This document shows, piece after piece, positions 8,712 through 17,225 of a DNA stretch of 64,000 bases. A model generated the notes under the pieces. It did no database searches, had not been told where the DNA came from, and was given only the letters and a program-made list of their open reading frames with translations. The stretch's first letter is position 1; each line of letters opens with the position of its first letter. Origin of the DNA: Rhizobium lusitanum (GTDB taxonomy: Bacteria > Pseudomonadota > Alphaproteobacteria > Rhizobiales > Rhizobiaceae); NCBI RefSeq assembly GCF_014189535.1, contig NZ_CP050308.1:496001-560000 (forward strand). The letters are read 5' to 3'. The position numbers were made by a program, and so were the translations under genes.

Positions 8712-10349
8712 CTACCCTTTCAAAATTCCGCCGGCTGCAAGCACGGCTTCGGGCGTATCGACATCGAGATGGGCGGCATCGCCGATATCCACATCGACGA
8801 CGGCAAGCCCCGAAGTCTCGATGATATGTCTGGCGCCGACATCCCCCTCCAGACGCATCACGGCGTCGTAGACCGCTCGCGGCAGGATGACCGGATTGCC
8901 ACGCTTGCCGCGCGACACGGCACGCACGATAGCCTGACCGGCCGCCTTGCGAAAGGCAGCAATCAGCACCTTCAGGTCGTCACTCGTGACGCCCGGCATA
9001 TCGGCCAGCATGACCAGCACGCCATCAGACCGTTGCGCCGCCGGCGTACCGATGCCAGCGACCAGTGAGCTTGCCATGCCGGAGGCATAGTCTGGATTGT
9101 GCACCAGTTCGACCGCCAGCCCGGTAAGTGCACTCTCGATCTCTCTACGACGATGACCGGTGACCGCAATCACGGAGACAACGCCGCTTGAGAAGGCCGT
9201 CAGCGCAGAACGCCGCGCCAGCGGGATACCGTCGAACTCAGCCAACAGCTTGTGTGGTCCACCCTCGCCCATGCGGCTCGCCTTGCCGGCTGCAAGCAGA
9301 ATGACGGCAACCGAAATCTGCGCTTCCGGCTTGGTTGCGATATCGCGCGGCCGTGGCCGCGATTGTATTTCCATGAGGAGCCCTCCGACGCCCATGCCGC
9401 TGATTTCCTGCGGTGTCGGCTGTTCGCCGGCAAGAATGCGGTCCAGCACCCAGTCGAAACCATTTTCCTTCGGACTGCGGGCGCAGCCGGGGGCGCCGAC
9501 GACATAGACATCACCCACCTTGCCGAGCACCAGCAGATTGCCGGGATCGACCGGCATACCGACCTGAATGACGTCGCCACCCGCCAGCCGGATCGCTTCC
9601 GGGATGACATCGCCAGCGTCGATCACGGCGGATGCTCCAAAGACGATCACCAGCTTTGGCGATTGGTCGCCGGCCCGTAACGCCTCATTGATCGCCTCCG
9701 CAACCGCAGGCGCCTGATGCGCCACGCGCTCCTCACGCGCCAGCGCACTGCCAGCGAGCTGCAGCCGTTGCGACAGGATGCGCGCCGTCTTGTCCATCAC
9801 GGAGGTCTTCAGGGATGGCAGTTCGGTGGCGACCAGCGATATCGCATGCGGCAGGAACGGCTTGACCTCGAACGCCGTCGTCATCCGCCGCAGGATATCG
9901 ACACCGGCGGCAATTTTCGTGACAGAGACCGCGAGCGGTATGATCTTGAATGTCGCCACCATATCGCCGCGACGCACCGGGATGTGGTCGGCAAGGCAGG
10001 CAAGCGTGATGGCCGGATCGACGCTGTTGAGGCTGTCCACGACGGCACGGTTTGCAACGAACAGGCCGTCGACCGCGCTATGAACATTGACGCGCCCCGT
10101 GGCCGCCTCGGAAAAGGTTAGATGATCCGGCGCAATCGCCCGCGCCAACCGCTCCGCAGCCTCGTCCTCCATCAGATCGCCCGGTTCGATCCGCGCGGCG
10201 ATGACCCGATCGATCCCGGCAGCGGCGAGACGATGAATATCTGCCAGCTCAAGAACATGCCCCTTGGCAAAGCTGCCATCGGGCAAGCGAATGGAATGCG
10301 CCAGGACCGCGCCAACCGCCTCTCTCGTCGGAAAATCGCCGAAGATCAT
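8712..10349 (-). CDS. Molybdopterin-binding / MocA-like nucleotidyltransferase fusion
   Basis: This is a 545-residue two-domain protein. The first 340 or so residues resemble a MoeA-like molybdopterin-binding domain (VYVVGAPGCARSPKENGFDWV is typical of this class). The C-terminal 190 residues are an NTP-transferase domain with the signature VILLAAGKASRMG and the conserved MLADMPG. MocA-type domains attach CMP to molybdenum cofactor to give the cytosine dinucleotide form used by CO- and aldehyde-oxidising hydroxylases. Its start codon overlaps the stop of xdhC (ATGA), so the two are translationally coupled. The fused architecture is known in rhizobia; whether CTP or GTP is used is not visible from sequence. 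Confidence 0.85.
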   Translation of the reverse strand: MIFGDFPTREAVGAVLAHSIRLPDGSFAKGHVLELADIHRLAAAGIDRVIAARIEPGDLMEDEAAERLARAIAPDHLTFSEAATGRVNVHSAVDGLFVANRAVVDSLNSVDPAITLACLADHIPVRRGDMVATFKIIPLAVSVTKIAAGVDILRRMTTAFEVKPFLPHAISLVATELPSLKTSVMDKTARILSQRLQLAGSALAREERVAHQAPAVAEAINEALRAGDQSPKLVIVFGASAVIDAGDVIPEAIRLAGGDVIQVGMPVDPGNLLVLGKVGDVYVVGAPGCARSPKENGFDWVLDRILAGEQPTPQEISGMGVGGLLMEIQSRPRPRDIATKPEAQISVAVILLAAGKASRMGEGGPHKLLAEFDGIPLARRSALTAFSSGVVSVIAVTGHRRREIESALTGLAVELVHNPDYASGMASSLVAGIGTPAAQRSDGVLVMLADMPGVTSDDLKVLIAAFRKAAGQAIVRAVSRGKRGNPVILPRAVYDAVMRLEGDVGARHIIETSGLAVVDVDIGDAAHLDVDTPEAVLAAGGILKG

Positions 10350-11053
10350 TGCTTGTCACCCTTCGGCGACAAGATATCGCGGCCGTGCAATGCTCCGATA
10401 ATCTCGGCCAGAATGGCAACAGCAATTTCCGCCGGGCTGGACGCGCCGATAGGCAAACCAATGGGCGCGCGAATCCTGGCGAGATCGCCTTCCGTCTGCC
10501 CTTCCCGCGTTAATCGTTCTAGCCGGCCCGCATGTGTCTTACGACTGCCAAGAGCGCCCACATAGAAACAGCCAGCTTTCAACGCTTCGCCAATCGCAAA
10601 ATCGTCGATCTTCGGATCATGGGTCACCGCCACCAGCGCCGTATAGGCATCGAGCGGACGCTCCTTCAGCGCTTCCACCGGCCAGTCGGCAACGAGGTCG
10701 ACGCCATCGAAGCGCTCCGGCGTCGCAAAGGCGGTGCGCGGGTCGATAATACGAATATCGAAACCGGCAAGCACAGCCATCTGCGCCAAGGCCTGGCTGA
10801 TATGCACGGCGCCGATGACGACGATCTGCGCTGGCGGCAAGTGAACGTTGAGAAAGAGGCTCTGGCCCTCAATATCCACTGCGGAAGACTTTCCCGAGCG
10901 GAGGGCGAAAGCGACGGCATCGGCAAGCGGACCATCAACCGGATCCCCCTCCACAATCAGCCGATCCGCGCCACCGGAAAGATCGCTGACCAAGATCACC
11001 GCCTGCCGCGCCCGCCTCAATGCATTCAGCTTCGTCAGTATCTGACGGTCCAT
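10346..11053 (-). CDS. XdhC family protein with Rossmann domain
   Basis: The 235-residue product belongs to the XdhC/CoxF family, chaperones that bind molybdenum cofactor, promote its sulfuration and hand it to xanthine-dehydrogenase-type enzymes. The N-terminal part is a short XdhC_CoxI-like region and the C-terminal part a Rossmann fold, with IVVIGAVHISQALAQMA near residue 87 and the conserved YVGALGSRKTH. The usual glycine-rich GAGHVG motif has become GAVHIS, so nucleotide binding may be altered. I start at ATG 11053, which overlaps the stop codon of the upstream gene as ATGA; an in-frame ATG at 11095 lies inside that gene. Confidence 0.88.
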   Translation of the reverse strand: MDRQILTKLNALRRARQAVILVSDLSGGADRLIVEGDPVDGPLADAVAFALRSGKSSAVDIEGQSLFLNVHLPPAQIVVIGAVHISQALAQMAVLAGFDIRIIDPRTAFATPERFDGVDLVADWPVEALKERPLDAYTALVAVTHDPKIDDFAIGEALKAGCFYVGALGSRKTHAGRLERLTREGQTEGDLARIRAPIGLPIGASSPAEIAVAILAEIIGALHGRDILSPKGDKQ

Positions 11054-11382
11054 CAAATGAGCCTCTCGACATAGACGCGAATGCGGCCACCGCAAGACAG
11101 GCCGACCCGCCAGGCGGTTTCATCGGCCACCCCGAAGTCCAGCATGCGAGCCTTGCCGCTTTCGATCACATCCAGCGCCTCTGTAATCACGGCGCCCTCG
11201 ACGCAGCCACCGGACACCGAGCCATGAAAATTGCCATCGCCGTCGATGACGAGATGGCTGCCGGTCGGGCGAGGTGCGGAGCCCCAGGTATCGATGACGG
11301 TCGCCAGCGCCACGCTGCGGCCGGCAGCTGCCCATTCCTCCGCGATCACAAGTGGATCCAGGCTTTCGGATGTGTTCGTCAT
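11053..11382 (-). CDS. XdhC_CoxI domain protein, single-domain
   Basis: A 109-residue protein equal to the N-terminal XdhC_CoxI domain alone, including the motif SVSGGCVEGAV and the conserved C-terminal cysteine in LSCGGRIRV. It lacks the Rossmann domain, which is carried by the next gene, so the two products probably form one functional unit. ATG 11382 is eight bases after the coxE stop; upstream in-frame ATGs lie inside coxE and are rejected. The 3' end overlaps the next xdhC gene by one base. Confidence 0.85.
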   Translation of the reverse strand: MTNTSESLDPLVIAEEWAAAGRSVALATVIDTWGSAPRPTGSHLVIDGDGNFHGSVSGGCVEGAVITEALDVIESGKARMLDFGVADETAWRVGLSCGGRIRVYVERLI

Positions 11383-11389
11383 CAGTGCC

Positions 11390-12637
11390 TCACAGCTTGG
11401 CGAGAAAACGGCGTGGATCATAGGCGCCGGCGCGACCGGCGCTGAGGGCCGACACGAGATCGGCAAGAGATAATAGATTGTGAACCGGACGGAATTCGTC
11501 AACATGCGGCAGCATGGTTCGCACACCTCGGGCACGAGGTTCAAACCCTTCGAAGCGCAGCAGCGGGTTGAGCCAGATCAGCCGCCGGCAAGAGCGATGC
11601 AGCCGATCCATCTCGGTTTCCAGAAGCTCGACGCCGTCCCGCTCCAATCCATCGGTGATGAGAAGCACGATCGCGCCCTGCCCGAGCACGCGACGCGCCC
11701 AGAGCCGATTGAACTCCTTCAGCGTTTCACCGATGCGCGTGCCGCCTGACCAGTCGCGGACCGCAGCGGTGCATTCGTCCAGCGCCTGATCCGGATCCTT
11801 GTGGCGCATCGCCCGCGTGACATTGGTCAGCCGCGTGCCGAACAGGAAGGTATGCACGCGCCGCCGTCTCTCGGTCAGCACATGCAGGAAATGCAGGAAG
11901 ATGCGGGTATATTGGCTCATCGAGCCGGAGATGTCCGCCAGCACCACCAGCGGTGGCTGCATCTCCCTGGCCTTGCGATAACGCGGTAGGATCAGGGAGC
12001 CGCCGTTGCGCAACGCCGAGCGCATCGTCGCGCGGGGATCGATCCTGACCGGTGCATGTGCCGACACGAAACGGCGCGTTCGCACACTATCCAGCGGCAG
12101 TTTCAGCCTCGCCAATTCCTTCTTCGCAACGGCGATCTCCGCGGCCGACATCTGCGCGAAATCCATGCGGCGCAGCACTTCGCTGCCGGATGTGGTGAAG
12201 CGGGCATCGATCTCGATATCAGGCGTCTCGCGCTGCGGCCGGCGGTCGTTACGGTCACCGAGCAAGGCATCACCGGCGCGGGTTTCGCCCGGCTTCGGCT
12301 TTTCCTTTTCGCGATTGTCGAGTGCGATCGGCGACATCATCGCAATCATCTTCTGCACGAGATCACGCGAGCGCCAGAACAGCCGAAAAGCCTCGTCGAA
12401 AACCGCGAGATCCTCATGGCGCTTGACGAAGGTGGAACAGAGCGCTGCATGAAATTCTTCGCGCGAACCGATACCGATCGCCTCCACGGCTTCGATGGCG
12501 TCGGCAATGGCAGCAGGCCCGATCTTCAGGCCAGCCTTGCGGAGTGCACGCGCAAAGAAGACGATATTGTCCGCAAGGTGCCCGCCACCGGGTGGTGACG
12601 GTAGAGCGACGATGCCATCCTGCGCTTGCGGCTCCAT
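11390..12637 (-). CDS. coxE: VWA-domain protein, CoxE type
   Basis: The 415-residue product carries a von Willebrand A domain with an intact metal-ion site: DISGSMSQY (DxSxS) about two thirds of the way in, and LLITDGLERDG further on. CoxE works with the MoxR-type ATPase CoxD in assembling the [CuSMoO2] or related centre of CO-dehydrogenase-like hydroxylases. The gene begins four bases after coxD and is followed closely by the XdhC genes, the order expected for a maturation operon. No hydroxylase structural gene (large, medium or small subunit) is present nearby. Confidence 0.87.
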   Translation of the reverse strand: MEPQAQDGIVALPSPPGGGHLADNIVFFARALRKAGLKIGPAAIADAIEAVEAIGIGSREEFHAALCSTFVKRHEDLAVFDEAFRLFWRSRDLVQKMIAMMSPIALDNREKEKPKPGETRAGDALLGDRNDRRPQRETPDIEIDARFTTSGSEVLRRMDFAQMSAAEIAVAKKELARLKLPLDSVRTRRFVSAHAPVRIDPRATMRSALRNGGSLILPRYRKAREMQPPLVVLADISGSMSQYTRIFLHFLHVLTERRRRVHTFLFGTRLTNVTRAMRHKDPDQALDECTAAVRDWSGGTRIGETLKEFNRLWARRVLGQGAIVLLITDGLERDGVELLETEMDRLHRSCRRLIWLNPLLRFEGFEPRARGVRTMLPHVDEFRPVHNLLSLADLVSALSAGRAGAYDPRRFLAKL

Positions 12638-12641
12638 CGCT

Positions 12642-13571
12642 TTATTCCGTCGCGAGCAGTTCGGATTTCACCTCGTCCAGCACCCGCTTACCCTCGCCGC
12701 CCTGAATGCGGGCGATGTCGTCCTGGTATTTCAGCAGGGCGCCGAGCGTATCGGAAATCGTCTCCGGATCGAGCGCCAGCTGGTCGAGTTCGGTCAGCGC
12801 CGTCGCCCAATCGATGGTTTCGGCGACACCGGGATTCTTGAACAGGTCGAGCGTGCGCAGCTTCTGAACATAGGCGACGATCTGGCGCGACAGCGCCTCG
12901 TTGCAGCCCGGCACCTTGCGGCGGATGATTTCAAGCTCCTGCGCCGCCTCGGGATACTCGACCCAGTGATAAAGGCAGCGCCGCTTCAGAGCGTCGTGCA
13001 CCTCGCGGGTGCGGTTGGTGGTGATGATGACGATCGGCGGTTCGGCGGCCGTGATGGTGCCGAGCTCCGGCACGGTCACCTGGAAATCGGACAGCACTTC
13101 CAGCAGGAAGGCTTCGAATGCCTCATCGGTGCGGTCCAGCTCGTCGATCAGGAAGACCGGTGAGCGGCCTCCGACGCTAGACAAAGCCTGCAGCACAGGC
13201 CGGCGGATCAGATAGCGCTCCGAGAAGATATCGGCCTCGACACGGTCGCGATCGGTAAGACCCGATGCTTCGGCAAGGCGAATTTCCAGCATTTGCGCCG
13301 GGTAGTTCCACTCATAAACGGCGGAGGAAACGTCGAGGCCTTCATAGCACTGCAAGCGGATCAATGGCCGGTCGAGCGCCTTCGACAGCACCTTGGCGAT
13401 CTCGGTCTTGCCGACACCGGCCTCGCCTTCGAGAAACAGTGGCCGCTTCATCTTCAGCGCCAGAAACAGCACGGTGCCAAGCGCCCGTCCGGCGAGATAG
13501 TCGTGAGCGCCGAGCAAGGCGATCGTCTCGTCGATCGAGCCGGGCAATGAGGAGGCAGCTTTATCCGACAT
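12642..13571 (-). CDS. coxD: MoxR-type AAA+ ATPase, CoxD type
   Basis: The 309-residue AAA+ chaperone has Walker A EGEAGVGKTE near residue 55, Walker B FLIDELDR, and sensor 1 IITTNRTREVHDALKRR. MoxR ATPases pair with VWA proteins to remodel a target enzyme; here the partner is the adjacent coxE. The start at ATG 13571 has GGGAGA eight bases upstream; an in-frame ATG four codons earlier overlaps that site. This is the first gene of the operon coxD-coxE-xdhC-xdhC-mocA-like-tfoX-like, and its promoter should lie in 13572-13694. Confidence 0.87.
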   Translation of the reverse strand: MSDKAASSLPGSIDETIALLGAHDYLAGRALGTVLFLALKMKRPLFLEGEAGVGKTEIAKVLSKALDRPLIRLQCYEGLDVSSAVYEWNYPAQMLEIRLAEASGLTDRDRVEADIFSERYLIRRPVLQALSSVGGRSPVFLIDELDRTDEAFEAFLLEVLSDFQVTVPELGTITAAEPPIVIITTNRTREVHDALKRRCLYHWVEYPEAAQELEIIRRKVPGCNEALSRQIVAYVQKLRTLDLFKNPGVAETIDWATALTELDQLALDPETISDTLGALLKYQDDIARIQGGEGKRVLDEVKSELLATE

Positions 13572-13694
13572 GGTTTCTCCCATTACTGCGCCGCGCGTCC
13601 TATCGGACGCGCAAAGGACGCAGTAACATCTTAAACTGGCGCATAAACCTTTCCTTAAGTCGATTCCGATTCAAGGGGTTATGCGCTAGGGAGT

Positions 13695-14213
13695 TTATAG
13701 CGTGTGATAGTCGCGGTTCATATAGAGCAGAGCCGGCTTAGTTTCACTAAAACGCACAGCCATGACCTCGCCGAAAATGATGTGATGCGTCGAAGCTTCC
13801 TTGATCTCGGTGACGCGGCAGTCGAAGGCCGCCAGAGCGTCGGCAAGCACCGGCGCGCCGGTCACCAGTGTATCGAAGGTGCCGGCGGCAAAGCGCTCAT
13901 CGTTGGTCAGATTCATTTTTCCGGAAAAGGCGTCCGCAAGCCCCTGATGATGGGCGCCGAGCGCATTCAGCGCGAAGACACCACTCTTGAAGAAGATCTC
14001 GTTCTTCACATTGGTGTTGTTGAGGCAGATCAGAACCGTGGCCGGATTATCGGAGACCGAGCAGGCGGCCGTGATCGTCACCCCGCGCCGCTCGCTGCCG
14101 AGTGCCGTGGTCACCAGTTGCACATGACCCGCATAACGGCTCATGGCATCGCGATAGAGCGCCGGAACCATACTCTGCCTATCAAGCACGATCGTTTCCC
14201 TCATTTCCGTCAT
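13695..14213 (-). CDS. Flavin reductase (FMN-binding split-barrel) family protein
   Basis: The 172-residue product is a flavin reductase-like split-barrel protein, with motifs YAGHVQLVTT, GVTITAACSVSDNPATVLICLN and the conserved FALNALGAHHQGLADAFSG. Such enzymes supply reduced flavin to two-component monooxygenases using NAD(P)H. No oxygenase partner lies beside it, so its client is unknown. It is read in the same direction as the coxD operon but is separated from it by about 120 bases, and it diverges from the substrate-binding protein gene. Confidence 0.87.
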   Translation of the reverse strand: MTEMRETIVLDRQSMVPALYRDAMSRYAGHVQLVTTALGSERRGVTITAACSVSDNPATVLICLNNTNVKNEIFFKSGVFALNALGAHHQGLADAFSGKMNLTNDERFAAGTFDTLVTGAPVLADALAAFDCRVTEIKEASTHHIIFGEVMAVRFSETKPALLYMNRDYHTL

Positions 14214-14359
14214 TTCTCAGTTTCCGTTCAATATGGCGGTCGGATGCTAGCTTTTCTACAATAGGATTATTGAAAACCGAGTGATTTTGTTGCTTTTTCT
14301 TTGACGACCACTGTCATGTGGATAAAAGGGCAGAAGATTTGCCCAGGATAACCCAGCCG

Positions 14360-15442
14360 ATGAATGTTCTGCGTCGCATACCGCTTCTGATGATGCTGCT
14401 TCTGGCAGCCGGCAGCAGCCATGCCGCTGGCATCAATATTGGTATTGTAGCACCGCAGGACGGAAACTTCGCAGCACTCGGCGCCGAGATCACCGCCGGC
14501 GCCAAATTCGAAGTGCAAACGCAGCAGAATTCCGCCACCATCGTCAATGAGCCCTGCACTGAAGATGGTGGCCAGGCCGTGGCCGAGGCGCTGATCACGG
14601 CCAAGGTACAGGTCGCCATCGGCTTCCTCTGCAGCGAAACCCTGGAAAGCGCGCTGCCACGGCTGAAGGATGCCGGCATTCCCGTCATCACCGTCTCGGC
14701 GCGCTCCCACATCTTGATGGACGATGCGCTGAAGAATGGCTGGCCGTTGTTCCGCCTTGCTCCGGTCGACACTGCCGAGGCCGCGATGGCGGTCGACGCC
14801 ATCCTGAAAGGCTGGACGGCGGAGCCGATGGCGCTGATCGACGATGGTACGATCCACGGTCGCGAACTCGTGAGCGCGGTTCGCAGCGCGCTGGAGGACA
14901 AAGGCCTGAAGCCTGTTTTCACCGACACCTTTCGCCCCGGCCAGGATCAGCAGATCGCCCTTGTCCGCCGACTGAAGAAGGCAGGTGCCACGCGTGTCTT
15001 CATCGGTGGCGACCGCAGCGACGTGGCAATCATCGCTCGAGATGCCCAGAGCGAGAGCATCCCATTGAAATTGATGGGCGGCGACGCGATGCGCGCCGCC
15101 AATCAGCCTGTGCCTTTGGCCGACGGCGTTCAGGCCATCGCCTTGCCCGAATACGCCGGTCTGCCCGCTGCCCAGGCGGCAACACAGGCTATGCGCACCA
15201 GCGGTATCGAACCGGACGGCTACATCCTGCCGGCAGCAGCAGCAGCGCTGATCGCAAATCAGGCGGCCGAAAGTGCCAAAGCGGAAAACAAGCCGATTGC
15301 CGACAAGCTCATCGGCACAGCCTTTCAGACCCCAATCGGCCCGATCACCTTCGGCCGGAACCACGAATTGACAGACAATCCCTACCGCTTGCTGGAATGG
15401 TGCGGCAACGCCTTCGTGCCTGTGGCGGCGGCGTCGAACTGA
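14360..15442 (+). CDS. Periplasmic substrate-binding protein, branched-chain amino acid type
   Basis: The 360-residue product is a type-1 periplasmic binding protein of the Peripla_BP_6 class. ATG 14360 gives a clear signal peptide (MNVLRRIPLLMMLLLAAG, cleavage after SSHA); an earlier GTG at 14318 would precede it and is rejected. Two characteristic stretches are IGFLCSETLESALPRL and VFIGGDRSDVAII. No permease or ATPase genes are adjacent, so it is an orphan receptor that may serve a transporter encoded elsewhere. The ligand cannot be told from the sequence. Confidence 0.82.
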   Translation: MNVLRRIPLLMMLLLAAGSSHAAGINIGIVAPQDGNFAALGAEITAGAKFEVQTQQNSATIVNEPCTEDGGQAVAEALITAKVQVAIGFLCSETLESALPRLKDAGIPVITVSARSHILMDDALKNGWPLFRLAPVDTAEAAMAVDAILKGWTAEPMALIDDGTIHGRELVSAVRSALEDKGLKPVFTDTFRPGQDQQIALVRRLKKAGATRVFIGGDRSDVAIIARDAQSESIPLKLMGGDAMRAANQPVPLADGVQAIALPEYAGLPAAQAATQAMRTSGIEPDGYILPAAAAALIANQAAESAKAENKPIADKLIGTAFQTPIGPITFGRNHELTDNPYRLLEWCGNAFVPVAAASN

Positions 15443-15473
15443 TAGGGTTCTGCGCAAGTCTGGCACCCAAGGC

Positions 15474-15761
15474 TCATTGGTCTTTTTCGTTACGATGTCG
15501 AGAGAAGAGGGATAAGAAACTTAGTCCGTTAAGCTCGCCGATACCGATGCCAACAACAAGGCACCCCAGTGTAATCGTTACCCATTCCGTGTCGAATATA
15601 GCGACAACAGCGAAGCAAAAAGCATAGAATATAGCAAAATATAATATTCGACTTAGCTTCTCTCTCTTTGACAAAAATGGACGGCGTTTATTTTTTATTT
15701 GCTCAGGCAAAACAATATCTCCACATTTCACGTTGCCGCCGGCAAGCAATGTAATTGCCAC
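15474..15761 (-). CDS. Small hypothetical membrane protein in an AT-rich patch
   Basis: A possible 95-residue protein with GTG start 15761, two hydrophobic segments (about residues 38-55 and 61-78) and a charged C-terminal tail ([12 protein letters not shown]). I recognise no family. The base composition is clearly lower in GC than the flanking genes, which hints at recent acquisition or a decaying locus. It is convergent with the binding-protein gene and its 5' end lies in the upstream region of rpe. Whether it is expressed is uncertain. Confidence 0.4.
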   Translation of the reverse strand: MAITLLAGGNVKCGDIVLPEQIKNKRRPFLSKREKLSRILYFAIFYAFCFAVVAIFDTEWVTITLGCLVVGIGIGELNGLSFLSLFSRHRNEKDQ

Positions 15762-15928
15762 GAAATTCGCGCCTCTTCTTAATCGACAAAGTCGTATTCA
15801 AACAGAGATACCCTTCCTCAGCGAACCGAATCCAGGAAGATACGCTTCGTCGCGACAGCCTAGGTTGTCCACCAGCAGAACCGGTGATAAGCCAAGCGCG
15901 AAAAAATCAGACGGAGTTCAGCCATCTC

Positions 15929-16615
15929 ATGACCTTGCCGATCCGCATTGCCCCCTCCATTCTCGCAGCCGATTTCGCCAAGCTAGGGCAGGAAGTCAGA
16001 GATGTGACCGAAGCCGGCGCGGACTGGATCCATCTCGATGTCATGGATGGGCATTTCGTGCCGAACATTTCCTTCGGGCCCGATGTGATCAAGTCGCTGC
16101 GCTCCTATACGACCGCCACATTTGACTGCCACCTGATGATCTCGCCCGCTGATCCCTATCTCGAAGCCTTCGCCAAGGCCGGCTGCGACCGGATTACGGT
16201 TCACGCAGAGGCGGGCGTGCATCTGCATCGTTCGCTGCAGACAATCCGCAATCTCGGCAAGAAGGTCGGCGTCACGCTCAATCCGGCAACGCCGCTATCG
16301 ATCCTGGAGAACGTACTCGACGATATCGACCTGATCCTGATCATGTCAGTCAATCCGGGTTTCGGCGGCCAGAAATTCATTCCGGCCATGGCCGACAAGA
16401 TCCGCAACGCCAAGTCACTCATCGGTGACCGCCCGATCGAGCTGGAAGTCGACGGCGGTGTCACCGTCGAGACCGCGCCGATGATCACCGCCGCCGGCGC
16501 CAATGTACTCGTCGCCGGCTCGGCGATCTTCAAGGGCGCTTCCGTCGAGGCCTACAAGCAGACGGTGTCCGATCTCAGGGCTGCGGCAGAACGGGGCCGC
16601 GTTGGATCAAATTAA
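15929..16615 (+). CDS. rpe: Ribulose-phosphate 3-epimerase
   Basis: The 228-residue TIM-barrel enzyme interconverts ribulose 5-phosphate and xylulose 5-phosphate in the pentose phosphate and Calvin pathways. Visible signatures are [13 protein letters not shown], the metal-binding [12 protein letters not shown], the loop [12 protein letters not shown] and ELEVDGGV near the C-terminus. I start at ATG 15929, which gives the standard N-terminus [15 protein letters not shown]; a longer in-frame reading from 15755 has no family support. The stop lies inside the next gene. Confidence 0.95.
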   Translation: MTLPIRIAPSILAADFAKLGQEVRDVTEAGADWIHLDVMDGHFVPNISFGPDVIKSLRSYTTATFDCHLMISPADPYLEAFAKAGCDRITVHAEAGVHLHRSLQTIRNLGKKVGVTLNPATPLSILENVLDDIDLILIMSVNPGFGGQKFIPAMADKIRNAKSLIGDRPIELEVDGGVTVETAPMITAAGANVLVAGSAIFKGASVEAYKQTVSDLRAAAERGRVGSN

Positions 16616-17123
16616 TCCGGCCAGCGCTGTCGTTGCGAGCGGGCGGCTGAGGGCAGCCGTCCCTTCCTATCGACAGCTCTTGATCGGGGCGCTCTGCTGG
16701 GGTAGCGCAATGGCAAGCTCAGCACTGGTAGCGCTCTATCTGCGCAATGGCCTTCTGACGAGCCATCTGCCTGCCTTGATCGCCGTCTATTTCCTCGGCG
16801 GCGCGCTTGCCTGGCCCTTCATGCTGCCGCTGGCGCGGTTGCTCGCGCACGGTCGAGCACTCGAAGCGCGTTTCGCGGCCTTCTTCCTGACGCTGTCGGT
16901 CGGCACCGTCGCCATGACAGCCTTCCTCTTTGCCATGGACTACCGCTGGTTCTATGCGCGCTGGCATGCGCCTTTCGGTACGCTCGTCTGGGCATTCCAG
17001 TTCGCCTTCACCAGCGCCAGTGCCGTCTATCAGTTCGCGGTCCTCGGCCTTGGCCTGTTTTTACCCTTCGGTCTCCTCTGTTTGGCGGCCGCGAGCCTCT
17101 ATCTCGCCAGGCATATGCGTTGA
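16602..17123 (+). CDS. Conserved integral membrane protein of unknown function
   Basis: The 173-residue product has about four to five hydrophobic segments and no recognised domain. I place the start at TTG 16602, which overlaps the end of rpe by 14 bases and has ACGGGG just upstream; the in-frame sequence before it lies within rpe. The overlap suggests the gene is co-translated with rpe, and it is followed by purB about 100 bases later. No function is proposed. Confidence 0.65.
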   Translation: MDQINPASAVVASGRLRAAVPSYRQLLIGALCWGSAMASSALVALYLRNGLLTSHLPALIAVYFLGGALAWPFMLPLARLLAHGRALEARFAAFFLTLSVGTVAMTAFLFAMDYRWFYARWHAPFGTLVWAFQFAFTSASAVYQFAVLGLGLFLPFGLLCLAAASLYLARHMR

Positions 17124-17225
17124 GCCGAACGAAAGATTGCGCCAAGAAACATTGAGATTGCCGCCCGTCTTTGTTATGGGGGCGCCAAGCATTCGTTTCC
17201 CGCACCCCAAGAAAGTTGTGAGCCC

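Noticed and set aside
8712..13571. A complete CO dehydrogenase (cox) operon
   Set aside because: Only maturation genes are present; no coxL, coxM or coxS homologue is in the window.
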